Shown one piece after another: positions 26,523 to 35,452 of a stretch of 64,000 nucleotides of DNA (the first letter of the stretch is position 1; each line of letters begins with the position of its first letter). The position numbers were made by a program, and so were the translations under genes. Origin of the DNA: Hungatella_A sp034142505 (GTDB taxonomy: Bacteria; Bacillota; Clostridia; Lachnospirales; Lachnospiraceae); NCBI GenBank assembly GCA_034142505.1, contig JAWZDV010000052.1:1-64000 (forward strand), read 5' to 3'. The notes beneath the pieces are model-generated. The model had not been told where the DNA came from. It saw only the letters and a list, made by a program, of their open reading frames with translations, and ran no database searches.

Positions 26523-27275
26523 ATGCTCCTTTTATTTTCTCTGATTGTGATGCGCATGAGCGGGGCCGTGGCGTTCAGCCCTCTGTTTGGCAGGACGAAT
26601 TATCCATCCCAGGCGAAGGCGGCTTTTGTGTTTCTGCTCTCCCTGCTGCTTTATTCGGGACAGGGAGGAACACTTTCCCATCCGCCGGGTACGATGCTTG
26701 AGTATATGGTGATGCTTTTGATGGAACTGTTTGTTGGATTTACGCTGGGATTTGCCATGGAACTGGCAATTCTGGTGATCCGCTTTGCATCGTCTGCCAT
26801 GGATTACCTGATGGGGTTAAATATGGCACAGATCTATGACCCCCAGTACAATACCCAGATGACCATAACGTCAGGTTTGTATTACACGTTTTTGCTGCTG
26901 CTGTTTTTCGCAGTGGACGGCCATCTGAAGCTGATTGATCTTTTTTACGGTTCAGCCAGGCAGATTCCGTTTGGAATGGTGCAGTTAAGACCTGGACTTG
27001 CCCTGGCGGTTCTGGACATGTTTGAACACAGCATTGTCCTGGGTCTTCAGTTTGCCTTTCCGGTGATTGGCATGGAGCTAGTGGGGGAGACTGCGGTGGG
27101 TATCCTGATGCGGATCATCCCGCAGATTAATGTGTTTGTAGTAAATTTTCAAATTAAAATCATCGTGGGACTGTTGATGCTTGTGTTTCTTTTCAGTCCG
27201 ATGGCGGACAAGCTGTACGTGGTGATTGATGATATGTTCCAGTGGATGCAGACCATGATGGGACTGATGGGGTAG
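26523..27275 (+). CDS. fliR: Flagellar export gate protein FliR
   Basis: A 250-residue polytopic membrane protein completing the export gate. It has about six hydrophobic segments and motifs MRMSGAVAFSPLFGR, FVGFTLGFAMELAI and VGLLMLVFLFSPMAD. The N-terminus is about ten residues shorter than in many homologues, but in-frame TGA codons just upstream leave ATG 26523 as the start, with GGAGG nine bases before it. Confidence 0.95.
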   Translation: MLLLFSLIVMRMSGAVAFSPLFGRTNYPSQAKAAFVFLLSLLLYSGQGGTLSHPPGTMLEYMVMLLMELFVGFTLGFAMELAILVIRFASSAMDYLMGLNMAQIYDPQYNTQMTITSGLYYTFLLLLFFAVDGHLKLIDLFYGSARQIPFGMVQLRPGLALAVLDMFEHSIVLGLQFAFPVIGMELVGETAVGILMRIIPQINVFVVNFQIKIIVGLLMLVFLFSPMADKLYVVIDDMFQWMQTMMGLMG

Positions 27276-27299
27276 GAATCAGGAAGGAAGTGAGGCATC

Positions 27300-28376
27300 T
27301 TGGCGGGAAACAGCAGCGGACAGGAAAAGACAGAACAGCCAACCAGTAAACGGCGAAAAGATGCCAGGAAAGAGGGGAATGTATTACAGAGCAAGGATAT
27401 TTCCACGGTTGTGCTCCTGTTTGGAGTCTTCTGGATGATCCGTCTGATGATGCCCTATATCTATAAAAATGTCAGAGCTTATATGGAGTGGATTCTGGAA
27501 GGGGTGGGAGGAGACGTAGAAACCTTCCTGTCGGCCGGACTGATGGTGGAGACGCTGGCTGTTTTTTTACAGTGCAGCCTGCCGCTTCTTCTGTCGGCCA
27601 TGATCCTGGGGATTTTAGCCCATGGAGTGCAGACTCGTTTTAACGTGTCCTTTCAGTCCATCAAACCGAAGTTCAGCAAACTGAATCCCATAAGCGGCAT
27701 AAAAAAGATGTTCGCCTTAAAGAATGTGGTGGAACTGATCAAGAACTTATTTAAGATCACGCTCCTGGTGGTTTTGTTATACAACCTGTTAAAGAGCGAT
27801 CTGGTGCCGGTAGCCAGAATGATTGACATGCAGCCCCAGAATTCCGCGGTCTATACGTTACAGATGGCCTTTGATCTGGTGATCAAGGTGAGTATGGCTT
27901 TCACGGTTGTTGCATTCTTTGATTTTCTTTACCAGCGCTGGGAATTTGAGAAAGACTTGAAGATGACCAAGCAGGAGGTAAAGGACGAATTCAAACAGAC
28001 TGAGGGAAATCCGGAGATTAAAGGCCGGATCAGAAAGCTGCAAAGACAGATGGCCTTAAGCCGGATGATGCAGAAGGTTCCCCAGGCGGATGTGATTGTG
28101 AGAAACCCGACTCATTTTGCGGTGGCCTTAAAGTATGATCCGGACCGCAACAACGCACCGGTGGTTCTTGCCAAGGGGCAGGATGAACTGGCGCTTCGGA
28201 TTATCAAAACCGGAGAGGAAAACGGGGTCTTTATTATAGAGAACAGACCTTTAGCAAGGGCGCTGTACGCCTCCTGCGAGCTGGACAGGGAGATACCCGC
28301 CGAATTCTACGGCGCGGTAGCAGAGATTTTACTTTACCTGTTTGCGACCGGACGCAGAGAGGATTTATTCAGATAA
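27300..28376 (+). CDS. flhB: Flagellar export switch protein FlhB
   Basis: A 358-residue protein with four transmembrane helices (about 30-210) and a cytoplasmic domain that autocleaves at NPTH (Asn269 in VRNPTHFAVALKYDP) to switch export from hook to filament. The N-terminus is QEKTEQPTSKRRKDARKEGNV, typical for the family. Start is TTG 27300 behind AGGAAGTGAGG. A second protein resembling only the C-terminal cleaved part is encoded at 52.7 kb. Confidence 0.96.
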   Translation: MAGNSSGQEKTEQPTSKRRKDARKEGNVLQSKDISTVVLLFGVFWMIRLMMPYIYKNVRAYMEWILEGVGGDVETFLSAGLMVETLAVFLQCSLPLLLSAMILGILAHGVQTRFNVSFQSIKPKFSKLNPISGIKKMFALKNVVELIKNLFKITLLVVLLYNLLKSDLVPVARMIDMQPQNSAVYTLQMAFDLVIKVSMAFTVVAFFDFLYQRWEFEKDLKMTKQEVKDEFKQTEGNPEIKGRIRKLQRQMALSRMMQKVPQADVIVRNPTHFAVALKYDPDRNNAPVVLAKGQDELALRIIKTGEENGVFIIENRPLARALYASCELDREIPAEFYGAVAEILLYLFATGRREDLFR

Positions 28377-28397
28377 ACAAAACGGATGGAGTAACGG

Positions 28398-30530
28398 ATG
28401 AAGAAGATACTGAGTTATTCGGTGGTACTTTTTGTACTGATTATCATACTGCTGTTAATTATACCACTGCCGGCCGGGCTGGTGGACGTGGCGATCATAC
28501 TGAATATGTCGCTGTCCATGATGATTCTGGTAACAACCATGACAATCCGGGAACCCCTGGAATTCTCCATATTTCCATCCCTGTTACTGGTGACAACCTT
28601 ATTCAGGCTTGGTATCAATGTTTCCACAACCAGAAACATTCTTACAAATATGGGCTCCTCGGGGCTGGTGATCAAAGCGTTTGGTGACTTTGTGCTCCGT
28701 GGAAATGTTGTAGTTGGTTTTATAATCTTTTTAATTATTGTATTGATGCAGTTTATTGTCATTACCAAGGGCGCGGAGCGTGTGGCGGAGGTTGCGGCGA
28801 GATTTAACCTGGACGCCATGCCGGGAAAGCAGATGGCCATTGACGCCGATTTAAGTTCCGGCCTGATCAATGAACAGCAGGCCAAGGAACGGCGGCAGAA
28901 AATACAGCGGGAAGCCGATTTTTATGGAGCCATGGACGGTGCTACCAAGATTGTCAAGGGAGATGCCGTCATGTCTCTTGTGACCACGGCCGTGAATCTG
29001 ATTGGCGGAAGCATTATCGGAATCGTGCAGTCGGGGGAGAGCATCGGCGACGTGCTGAATACGTATTCCATTGCCACGGTGGGCGACGGACTGGTATCCC
29101 AGATCCCGGCGCTGCTCATCTCCACGGCAACGGGTATGATCGTGACCCGGGCGGTTTCAGAGGGAAGCTTAAACGAGGATATCTCCAAACAGTTTATGGC
29201 GCAGCCCTATTCCATTATGATCAGCGGCGTTGTGATGGCGGTGATGTCCATGATACCGGGGATGCCGGTGCTGCAGCTGCTGATGGTGTCGCTGGGACTG
29301 CTTGGAGGCGGATTTTATTTGAGCCGGAGAATCCAGGCGGAGCCTGCCCTTGCCGGTGGAATCATGTTCCAGGAGGCGGAGGCGGAAGCGGCGGCCATGG
29401 AAGAAGCGGCGGCGGCCAGACCGCTGTCGGAGGATGAGTATTACAAAGATGTGAACAATGTCTACAACCTGCTGAGTGTGGAGCCGGTGGAGATGGAATT
29501 TGGATACAGCCTGATTCCGCTGGCGGACGAGTCGGTGGGAGGCCGGCTGATCAGCAGGATCGTCATATTCCGCAGACAGTATGCGCAGGATATGGGATTT
29601 GTGATCCCGTCGATCCGCCTGAGGGACAGTTCCGGTTTGAGCACAAACCAGTACTGTATCAGAATCAAGGGAGAAGAGGTGACCCGGGGGGAAATCCTGA
29701 TGGATTACTACCTGGCCCTGGAGCCGGAGCATCCGGAGAAAGAGGTGGACGGAATTGAGACGGTGGAACCTGCCTATGGCATTCCCAGCCGCTGGATTCG
29801 CCCGGAAGACAGGGAGAGAGCGGAGCTCTATGGCTATACGGTGATTGACCCGCTGTCGGTTATGGTGACCCACTTATCCGAAGTGATCCGCCAGCATGCC
29901 TATGAACTGCTAACCAGGCAGGAGGTGGTGCACTTAGTGGAAAATGTGAGAAAAACGGCTCCCGAATTGGTGGAGGAGGCGTTCCCCGGGCTGATCCCCT
30001 ATGCCCTGTTTCAGAGGATTCTCACCAATCTGCTGAAAGAAGGCGTGCCGATCAAGGACATGGAAACCATCATTGAGACTTTGATCGAGGTGGTTTCGGA
30101 GACCGGTCTGCCGGTGAAGGATTTAGATATGATTGTGGAACGGATCAGAACCGCGTTAAAACGCACCATTACCCGTCTATACTGCGAGGATGGAAGCATG
30201 AAAGTGCTGACCCTTGACTCGGAGCTGGAGCGCACCATGGTCGGTTCGATCGCCAAGGGGGATAATGGCTATTACCTGGCGTTAAGTCCGGATATTCTTC
30301 AAAGCTTAATACGGCAGATGGCGGAACAGCTTAAGAAGTTTAACGGTTTTACCCAGAATCCGGTGATACTGACCTCCCAGATTATGAGGGTTCATTTCTA
30401 CCGTTTGATTGAACAGTTTTATCCGAAGGTACGGGTACTTTCCTTTAATGAAGTGGCGAACAATGTGCAGATACAGTCGATTGGAAGCCTGAGACTTGAG
30501 TTTCAGGCAGATATAAATGGCGGACAGTGA
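28398..30530 (+). CDS. flhA: Flagellar export gate protein FlhA
   Basis: A 710-residue protein with eight transmembrane helices in the first 320 residues and a C-terminal cytoplasmic domain that docks chaperone-substrate complexes. The conserved FHIPEP-type signature appears as RFNLDAMPGKQMAIDADLSSG. It is followed 13 bases later by fliA, without flhF or flhG, which commonly intervene in clostridia. Confidence 0.97.
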   Translation: MKKILSYSVVLFVLIIILLLIIPLPAGLVDVAIILNMSLSMMILVTTMTIREPLEFSIFPSLLLVTTLFRLGINVSTTRNILTNMGSSGLVIKAFGDFVLRGNVVVGFIIFLIIVLMQFIVITKGAERVAEVAARFNLDAMPGKQMAIDADLSSGLINEQQAKERRQKIQREADFYGAMDGATKIVKGDAVMSLVTTAVNLIGGSIIGIVQSGESIGDVLNTYSIATVGDGLVSQIPALLISTATGMIVTRAVSEGSLNEDISKQFMAQPYSIMISGVVMAVMSMIPGMPVLQLLMVSLGLLGGGFYLSRRIQAEPALAGGIMFQEAEAEAAAMEEAAAARPLSEDEYYKDVNNVYNLLSVEPVEMEFGYSLIPLADESVGGRLISRIVIFRRQYAQDMGFVIPSIRLRDSSGLSTNQYCIRIKGEEVTRGEILMDYYLALEPEHPEKEVDGIETVEPAYGIPSRWIRPEDRERAELYGYTVIDPLSVMVTHLSEVIRQHAYELLTRQEVVHLVENVRKTAPELVEEAFPGLIPYALFQRILTNLLKEGVPIKDMETIIETLIEVVSETGLPVKDLDMIVERIRTALKRTITRLYCEDGSMKVLTLDSELERTMVGSIAKGDNGYYLALSPDILQSLIRQMAEQLKKFNGFTQNPVILTSQIMRVHFYRLIEQFYPKVRVLSFNEVANNVQIQSIGSLRLEFQADINGGQ

Positions 30531-30543
30531 AGGATGAGTTGAT

Positions 30544-31314
30544 ATGCTACAATTGGACGAATTGAAAGAGAAGACAAATGAAGAGCTGATGGCCATCTAT
30601 CAGAAAGATAAGCAGCACGAGGTGAAACAGGAACTGACGCTCCGCTACTTATACATAGCGAAGTCCATTGCGATTCAGATGCGCAATCTGTATGGTGATT
30701 TTATGCAGATGGAAGACATCATCAATGAAGGTGCAATTGCAATTATGAAGGGAATCGAACGTTATGACCCGTCCAGGGATAACAAGTTCGAGACATTTAT
30801 ATCCAGGAGGATCAGGGGCATGATTATAGACATCATACGGAAAAATGACTGGATGCCGCGAAATTACCACAAGCAGTACCAGGCGATTGAGGATACGAAA
30901 AATCTGCTGTCCAGCGATCTTGGGAGGCTGCCTTCCGATGAAGAGATTGCGGCTTATCTGAGAATGGATGTGAGAAAATGCCAGAGATTCCAGCGGATGA
31001 GCACCATGGTCAATGTGCTGTCTCTCGATATGATTACCAGCCGGGAGGACGAGGGGCAGTCGGCCCAGATCCGAAGCAATAATCTGGACCAGCAGCCGGA
31101 GATGTCCTTCATCAAGGGGGAGACGGTCAAGATTCTGACGGATGCCATCAACCAGCTGAAGGACAAGGAAAAAATGGTGATTTCTCTCTACTATGTGGAG
31201 GAATTGAACATGACCCAGATCGCCCATGTGCTCAATGTCAGCGAGCCCAGGATATCCCAGATTCACAGCAGGGCGATCCGGAAGCTGAAGACCTATATGA
31301 GTGAGTACCAATAA
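30544..31314 (+). CDS. fliA: RNA polymerase sigma factor FliA (sigma-28/sigma-D)
   Basis: A 256-residue sigma-70-family factor of the FliA/WhiG group. Region 2 reads YIAKSIAIQMRNLYG...EDIINEGAIAIMKGIERYDPSR and KFETFISRRIRGMIIDIIRK (in part). Region 4 is KEKMVISLYYVEELNMTQIA and SEPRISQIHSRAIRKL. It should recognise the CTTAT-N15-GNCGATAW promoters reported here and be held by FlgM until hook completion. Confidence 0.95.
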   Translation: MLQLDELKEKTNEELMAIYQKDKQHEVKQELTLRYLYIAKSIAIQMRNLYGDFMQMEDIINEGAIAIMKGIERYDPSRDNKFETFISRRIRGMIIDIIRKNDWMPRNYHKQYQAIEDTKNLLSSDLGRLPSDEEIAAYLRMDVRKCQRFQRMSTMVNVLSLDMITSREDEGQSAQIRSNNLDQQPEMSFIKGETVKILTDAINQLKDKEKMVISLYYVEELNMTQIAHVLNVSEPRISQIHSRAIRKLKTYMSEYQ

Positions 31315-31333
31315 AAATACAGGAGGAGAAATT

Positions 31334-32140
31334 ATGTACCAGGGATTTTACAATCTGACCTCCGGAATGCTGACCCAGAGCCGGAATCTAAATGTGATCA
31401 GCAACAACATGGTCAACGTCCAGACCGCAGGTTACAAGAACGATACCATGGTGACCAGCACATTTCAGGAAGAGATGCTTTACCGGACCGGCAGAAGGAA
31501 TAAGGAGAATCCGGTTCCGCTGGCGGTTACATCCAAGATAAAAACCGCGTTCAGAACCTATGTCAATTATGATCAGGGAGGTTATGAGCAGACGGATGGG
31601 ATTTATGATTTTGCCATAGCCGGGAATGGATTTTTCTGTATCCAGACGCCGAATGGGGAGAGATACACGAGAAACGGTTCCTTTGCCGTGGATGAAGAAG
31701 GGTATCTGGTGCTGCCGGAAGCGGGACGGGTTCTGTCTACAGAAGGACAGCCGATCCAGATTGACGACGAAAACTTCAGTGTGGATTCCCTGGGCAGTCT
31801 GACGGTCTTAGAGAGAGCGGAAGGGGATGAGGAGGAGGACGCCGAGGAACGGGAACTGAAGGAGTTTGGAACCATAAGAGTGGTGGATTTTGCGGATTAC
31901 GAGCAGCTCCACAAGGAGGACAACGGACTGTACTCCACAGCCCAGGCTCCGGTGCAGGCAGAGGAAGGGGAAGCCGGTCCGCGGATTCTGTGGAAATCCA
32001 TTGAGAGATCCAATGTGGATATGATGGAGGAGATGACGGCCATGATGTCGTCCCAGAGGGCGCTCCAGAGCGCGGCCCAGATGTTAAAGATGTATGACCA
32101 GATTATGAGTAAGTCCGCCACGGATATCGGCAGGATGTAG
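31334..32140 (+). CDS. flgF: Flagellar distal rod protein, FlgF/FlgG family
   Basis: A 268-residue axial rod protein. The N-terminal motif is SRNLNVISNNMVNVQTAGYK and the centre has YEQTDGIYDFAIAGNGFFCIQT and RYTRNGSF. The C-terminus is SNVDMMEEMTAMMSSQRALQ. AGGAGGAG before ATG 31334 selects the start. Equivalent to FlhO in Bacillus; the F versus G assignment between the two neighbours rests on order rather than sequence. Confidence 0.85.
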   Translation: MYQGFYNLTSGMLTQSRNLNVISNNMVNVQTAGYKNDTMVTSTFQEEMLYRTGRRNKENPVPLAVTSKIKTAFRTYVNYDQGGYEQTDGIYDFAIAGNGFFCIQTPNGERYTRNGSFAVDEEGYLVLPEAGRVLSTEGQPIQIDDENFSVDSLGSLTVLERAEGDEEEDAEERELKEFGTIRVVDFADYEQLHKEDNGLYSTAQAPVQAEEGEAGPRILWKSIERSNVDMMEEMTAMMSSQRALQSAAQMLKMYDQIMSKSATDIGRM

Positions 32141-32151
32141 GAGGAAGCTAT

Positions 32152-32940
32152 ATGAATCAATCGTTTTATGTAGGAGCGCTGGGGGCTGCAAACGGCACGA
32201 AGAAGCTGAGCGTCATCGCCAACAACCTGGCAAATGTGAATACCAACGGTTTCAACCCGAAGACGGCCGTGTTTTCAGAACTCGTCAATTACAATGTCAA
32301 TGGCGCGCCGGAGGAAGTGACGGAACTCCAGGCCGGAGCCGGTATGAAGGTACAGAGAACCTACACCAGCTTTGACGCTTCCACCCAGACGCAGACAGGA
32401 AACCGGTTCGATTATGCGATTTCGGAGCCAAATGCGTTCTTTATGGTGCAGGACCCGGTAAGCGGAGAGATCACGTATACCCGCAATGGCCATTTCCGGC
32501 GGGGAGAGAGGGAAGACGGGTTTTATCTGGTGACGGAATCCGGCAAGCTGGTACTGGACCAGAATCAGGAACCTTTAAAGGCAGAGGTGCCTGATGTGGA
32601 TAAGATTCAGGGAGAGATGTCGGAAGACTATGACTATGAGGAAGAGGAGGAGGACGACGTGGACGAGGAAGACAGACCCAGAATCAGTCTGTATACGTTC
32701 TCCAATCCCAGCCGTCTGATGAGTGTGGGGGACCAGGAGTATGTTCCCGTTGACGCGGATGCGGAACCCATTCTGCTGGTGAGACCCTCCATTGTCAGAG
32801 GCGCCCTGGAATCATCAGGAACTGACTTTGCCAAGGAGATGGTCCGTATGATCGAATGTCAGCGAGCCTTTACCTATGCCCTGCGCATGGTGTCCACCTC
32901 CGACGAGATTGAGGGAACCATCAATACGCTGAGGGGATAA
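32152..32940 (+). CDS. flgG: Flagellar distal rod protein FlgG family
   Basis: A 262-residue paralogue of the preceding rod protein. It has LSVIANNLANVNTNGFNPK at the N-terminus, YTRNGHFRRGERED in the middle and ESSGTDFAKEMVRMIECQRA at the C-terminus. An extremely acidic insert (about residues 160-178, mostly Asp and Glu) is unusual for rod proteins. It begins 11 bases after the preceding gene. Confidence 0.87.
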   Translation: MNQSFYVGALGAANGTKKLSVIANNLANVNTNGFNPKTAVFSELVNYNVNGAPEEVTELQAGAGMKVQRTYTSFDASTQTQTGNRFDYAISEPNAFFMVQDPVSGEITYTRNGHFRRGEREDGFYLVTESGKLVLDQNQEPLKAEVPDVDKIQGEMSEDYDYEEEEEDDVDEEDRPRISLYTFSNPSRLMSVGDQEYVPVDADAEPILLVRPSIVRGALESSGTDFAKEMVRMIECQRAFTYALRMVSTSDEIEGTINTLRG

Positions 32941-32988
32941 GAAATGACGTGAAAACCGTCATGGAATAAAAAAGAAAGTGAGGCGAAC

Positions 32989-33606
32989 ATGAAAATCAGA
33001 AAGTATGAAGATATGAACCTTCAGGAACTGGATGTGATGAAGGAAATCAGCAGCATAGGGACAAGCCATGCGGCTACCGCTCTTTCCAAGTTCCTTCAGA
33101 AGGAGATACGGATTACCCTGCCCCAGGTCAATGTGCTTGGGTATGAGGACGCAGTAAACCGGATTGGAGACATAGAGGAGATTGTAGCTGCCACTCTGGT
33201 AAAGATGAGCGGCGACGTGGACGGATTGATGCTGTTTCTGTTTAATATGGATTTTGCCAATACCGTACTGGCAAAACTCTTAAACAAGCACTATACCGCC
33301 TTTGAGGAGATGGACGGCCTGGCCTATTCCGCCTTGGAGGAGGTGGGAAATATCATTATCTGCTCCTATATCAACGCCTTTGCCCAGCTGGTTGGCATGG
33401 ATATCAGCTTATCCGTGCCCAGCTCCACAGTAAATATGCTTGGAGGAATTCTGACGGTGCCCATAGCGGAATACGGTTATGAGACGGACAAACTGATGTA
33501 TTTCAATGCCGATTTTATCATGGAAGGGAAACTGCTCTCGGACTGGCTGCTCATGCTTCCTGATATCAATTCATTGAATCGCATTATGGGGAAGCTGGGT
33601 GTTTGA
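32989..33606 (+). CDS. cheC: CheY-P phosphatase CheC
   Basis: A 205-residue CheC that hydrolyses CheY-P and binds CheD. The two pseudo-symmetric active sites differ: the second is intact (Ser114, Glu118, Asn121 in SALEEVGN), but the first reads DVMKEISS, so the catalytic Asn is replaced by Ser22. The rest (IGTSHAATALSKFL) is canonical. It is coupled to cheD by overlap and lies 48 bases after flgG. Confidence 0.93.
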   Translation: MKIRKYEDMNLQELDVMKEISSIGTSHAATALSKFLQKEIRITLPQVNVLGYEDAVNRIGDIEEIVAATLVKMSGDVDGLMLFLFNMDFANTVLAKLLNKHYTAFEEMDGLAYSALEEVGNIIICSYINAFAQLVGMDISLSVPSSTVNMLGGILTVPIAEYGYETDKLMYFNADFIMEGKLLSDWLLMLPDINSLNRIMGKLGV

Positions 33607-34094
33607 TGATGGCGGATAAGGAACTGAAAGTGGGAATCGGGGATATGAAATTCACCCGGGGGGAGGGGACCATTATTACATATGCCCTCGGCTCCTGTGT
33701 GGGGGTATCCTTTTATGATCCGATGTTACATCTGGGAGCGCTGCTTCATGTGATGCTTCCTGCTATGTACCAGTCAACGGATTCTAATATTTACAAATAT
33801 GCGGATACCGGAATCCGTGAGACAATACGCAAACTGACTGCCTTCGGCCTGGTGAAATCCAGGACAGTTGTAAAAATCGCAGGCGGCGCCAAAATGTTTG
33901 AAATCAGCGGAAACGCGGATTTTGGAAATATAGGCCAGAGAAATATCAATATGGTGAAGCAGATCCTTGCAGAAGAGCGGCTGCATGTGGTGAGGGAAGA
34001 TACCGGCGGCAGCCACGCAAGAACGATGCTGCTTCAGGTCGAAAATGGAGATGTGAAAATCAGAACATTCGGACGGCCTGAAATATTATTGTAG
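33606..34094 (+). CDS. cheD: Chemoreceptor glutamine deamidase CheD
   Basis: A 162-residue enzyme that deamidates or demethylates chemoreceptor Gln/Glu side chains. The catalytic Cys and His are in TYALGSCVGVSFYDP and GALLHVMLP; the downstream GGAKMF and GQRNI blocks are conserved. The start could be ATG 33606 or 33609, both overlapping the cheC stop. CheD is typically sequestered by CheC when CheY-P is high. Confidence 0.95.
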   Translation: MMADKELKVGIGDMKFTRGEGTIITYALGSCVGVSFYDPMLHLGALLHVMLPAMYQSTDSNIYKYADTGIRETIRKLTAFGLVKSRTVVKIAGGAKMFEISGNADFGNIGQRNINMVKQILAEERLHVVREDTGGSHARTMLLQVENGDVKIRTFGRPEILL

Positions 34095-34108
34095 AAGGGG
34101 GTTTTGTT

Positions 34109-35029
34109 ATGCAAAAGGAAAAAGATGGAATTCTTCTGGAATCAGGAACAAACGAGATTGAAATTATGAAATTTACTGTTTTAGGTGAATTTTATGGTAT
34201 CAACGTGGCGAAGGTCAGGGAAATTATCATGAGTGAAAAAGTAAAGCCAATGCCTCATGCCCATCCGGCGGTGGAAGGACTTTTTAAGCCCAGGGATACG
34301 CTCATTACCGTGATTAACCTTGCTTATTATCTGACGGGTAACAGAACGGAGAATGGCGCCAGAGACTTATTTATTGTCACGAACTTCAACAAGATGACCG
34401 TGGCTTTCCGGGTACAGGGCATCGAGGGGATCAGCCGGATTTCCTGGAAGGATATCCAGAAGCCGGACAAAACCATAGCCAACGGCGATGAGAGTGTTGC
34501 TACCGGTATCGCCCAGTGCGAGGGCCAGCTGGTAACCATCCTGGATTTTGAGAAGATCGTTGCGGAGATTGCCCCGGAAACCTCGATCCAGGTTTCTGAG
34601 ATTGAAGCCATGGGAGACCGGATGCTGTGTGATTCGCCGCTTGTGATTGTGGAGGACTCCATTCTGCTTCGAAGGATGATTGACGATTCTCTGGAACGGG
34701 CCGGATTTACCAATATCACCAACTTTACCAACGGGCAGGAGGCATGGGACTACCTTTCCTCCATCAGGGATGACGATGACCTGTATGAGAAAGTGAATCT
34801 GGTCATCACCGATATCGAGATGCCGGAGATGGACGGACACCGGCTGACAAAACTGATCAAGGATGATGCAAGGCTGAAAAAACTTCCTGTGGTGATTTTC
34901 TCTTCCCTGATTGATGAGCAGATGAGAAGAAAGGGCAGGGAACTGGGGGCGGATGAGCAGCTGGCGAAACCGGAGATTGGACATCTGGTATCCATTCTGG
35001 ATGAGCTGTTGAAAAGAACCAGGAAGTGA
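34109..35029 (+). CDS. cheV: Chemotaxis coupling protein CheV (CheW-receiver)
   Basis: A 306-residue adaptor with an N-terminal CheW domain (about 12-165; EIMKFTVLGEFYGINVAKVREII) and a C-terminal receiver domain (about 178-300). The receiver keeps its phospho-Asp in VITDIEMPEMDG, Ser in VIFSSL and Lys in LAKPEI. It couples receptors to CheA and mediates adaptation. cheA is not in this window. Confidence 0.96.
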   Translation: MQKEKDGILLESGTNEIEIMKFTVLGEFYGINVAKVREIIMSEKVKPMPHAHPAVEGLFKPRDTLITVINLAYYLTGNRTENGARDLFIVTNFNKMTVAFRVQGIEGISRISWKDIQKPDKTIANGDESVATGIAQCEGQLVTILDFEKIVAEIAPETSIQVSEIEAMGDRMLCDSPLVIVEDSILLRRMIDDSLERAGFTNITNFTNGQEAWDYLSSIRDDDDLYEKVNLVITDIEMPEMDGHRLTKLIKDDARLKKLPVVIFSSLIDEQMRRKGRELGADEQLAKPEIGHLVSILDELLKRTRK

Positions 35030-35053
35030 TAAAAAAGAGCGGGAGATGATAAG

Positions 35054-35452
35054 ATGAAATATGAAATTACAAAAGATTTGGAAACAGGGAATGCATTGAT
35101 TGACAGTGAGCACAGACAGCTGTTGCAGGCGGTCAATGAGCTGATGGATGCGTGCGCCCAGGGAAAGGGCAGGAGCCAGCTGGAGCCGATGATTGCCTAC
35201 CTTGTCTCCTATGTAAACCAACACTTCGGTGATGAAGAAAAATTGCAGATGCAGTCCTCCTATCCCGGTTATGCGCCGCATAAACAGTTCCATGAGGCAT
35301 ACAAGCGGGAGCTAAACCAGGTGGCCCAGGAAATGAAACAGGACGGAGCAAGCATTGCAGCCCTTGGAAAACTAAACCAGATGATCTCCAAGCTGGTGAC
35401 CCATATCCGGGTTGATGATAAAAAAATCGCCCAGCATCTGAAACAATCATGA
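35054..35452 (+). CDS. Bacteriohemerythrin
   Basis: A 132-residue four-helix-bundle di-iron oxygen-binding protein. All expected ligands are visible: His20 (IDSEH), His57 and Glu61 (NQHFGDEE), His76 and His80 (HKQFHE), His117 and Asp122 (HIRVDD). Located between cheV and a chemoreceptor, it may sense or buffer oxygen in aerotactic avoidance by this anaerobe. GGGAG precedes the ATG; the stop overlaps the next start. Confidence 0.93.
   Translation: MKYEITKDLETGNALIDSEHRQLLQAVNELMDACAQGKGRSQLEPMIAYLVSYVNQHFGDEEKLQMQSSYPGYAPHKQFHEAYKRELNQVAQEMKQDGASIAALGKLNQMISKLVTHIRVDDKKIAQHLKQS

Noticed and set aside
32943..32961. Hairpin ATGACG-N7-CGTCAT between flgG and cheC
   Set aside because: It is followed by an A-rich, not T-rich, tract, and downstream genes are in the same orientation with close spacing; not a convincing terminator.
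34367..35293. 308-codon minus-strand open frame
   Set aside because: Antisense to cheV and hemerythrin, both with intact active or ligand residues.
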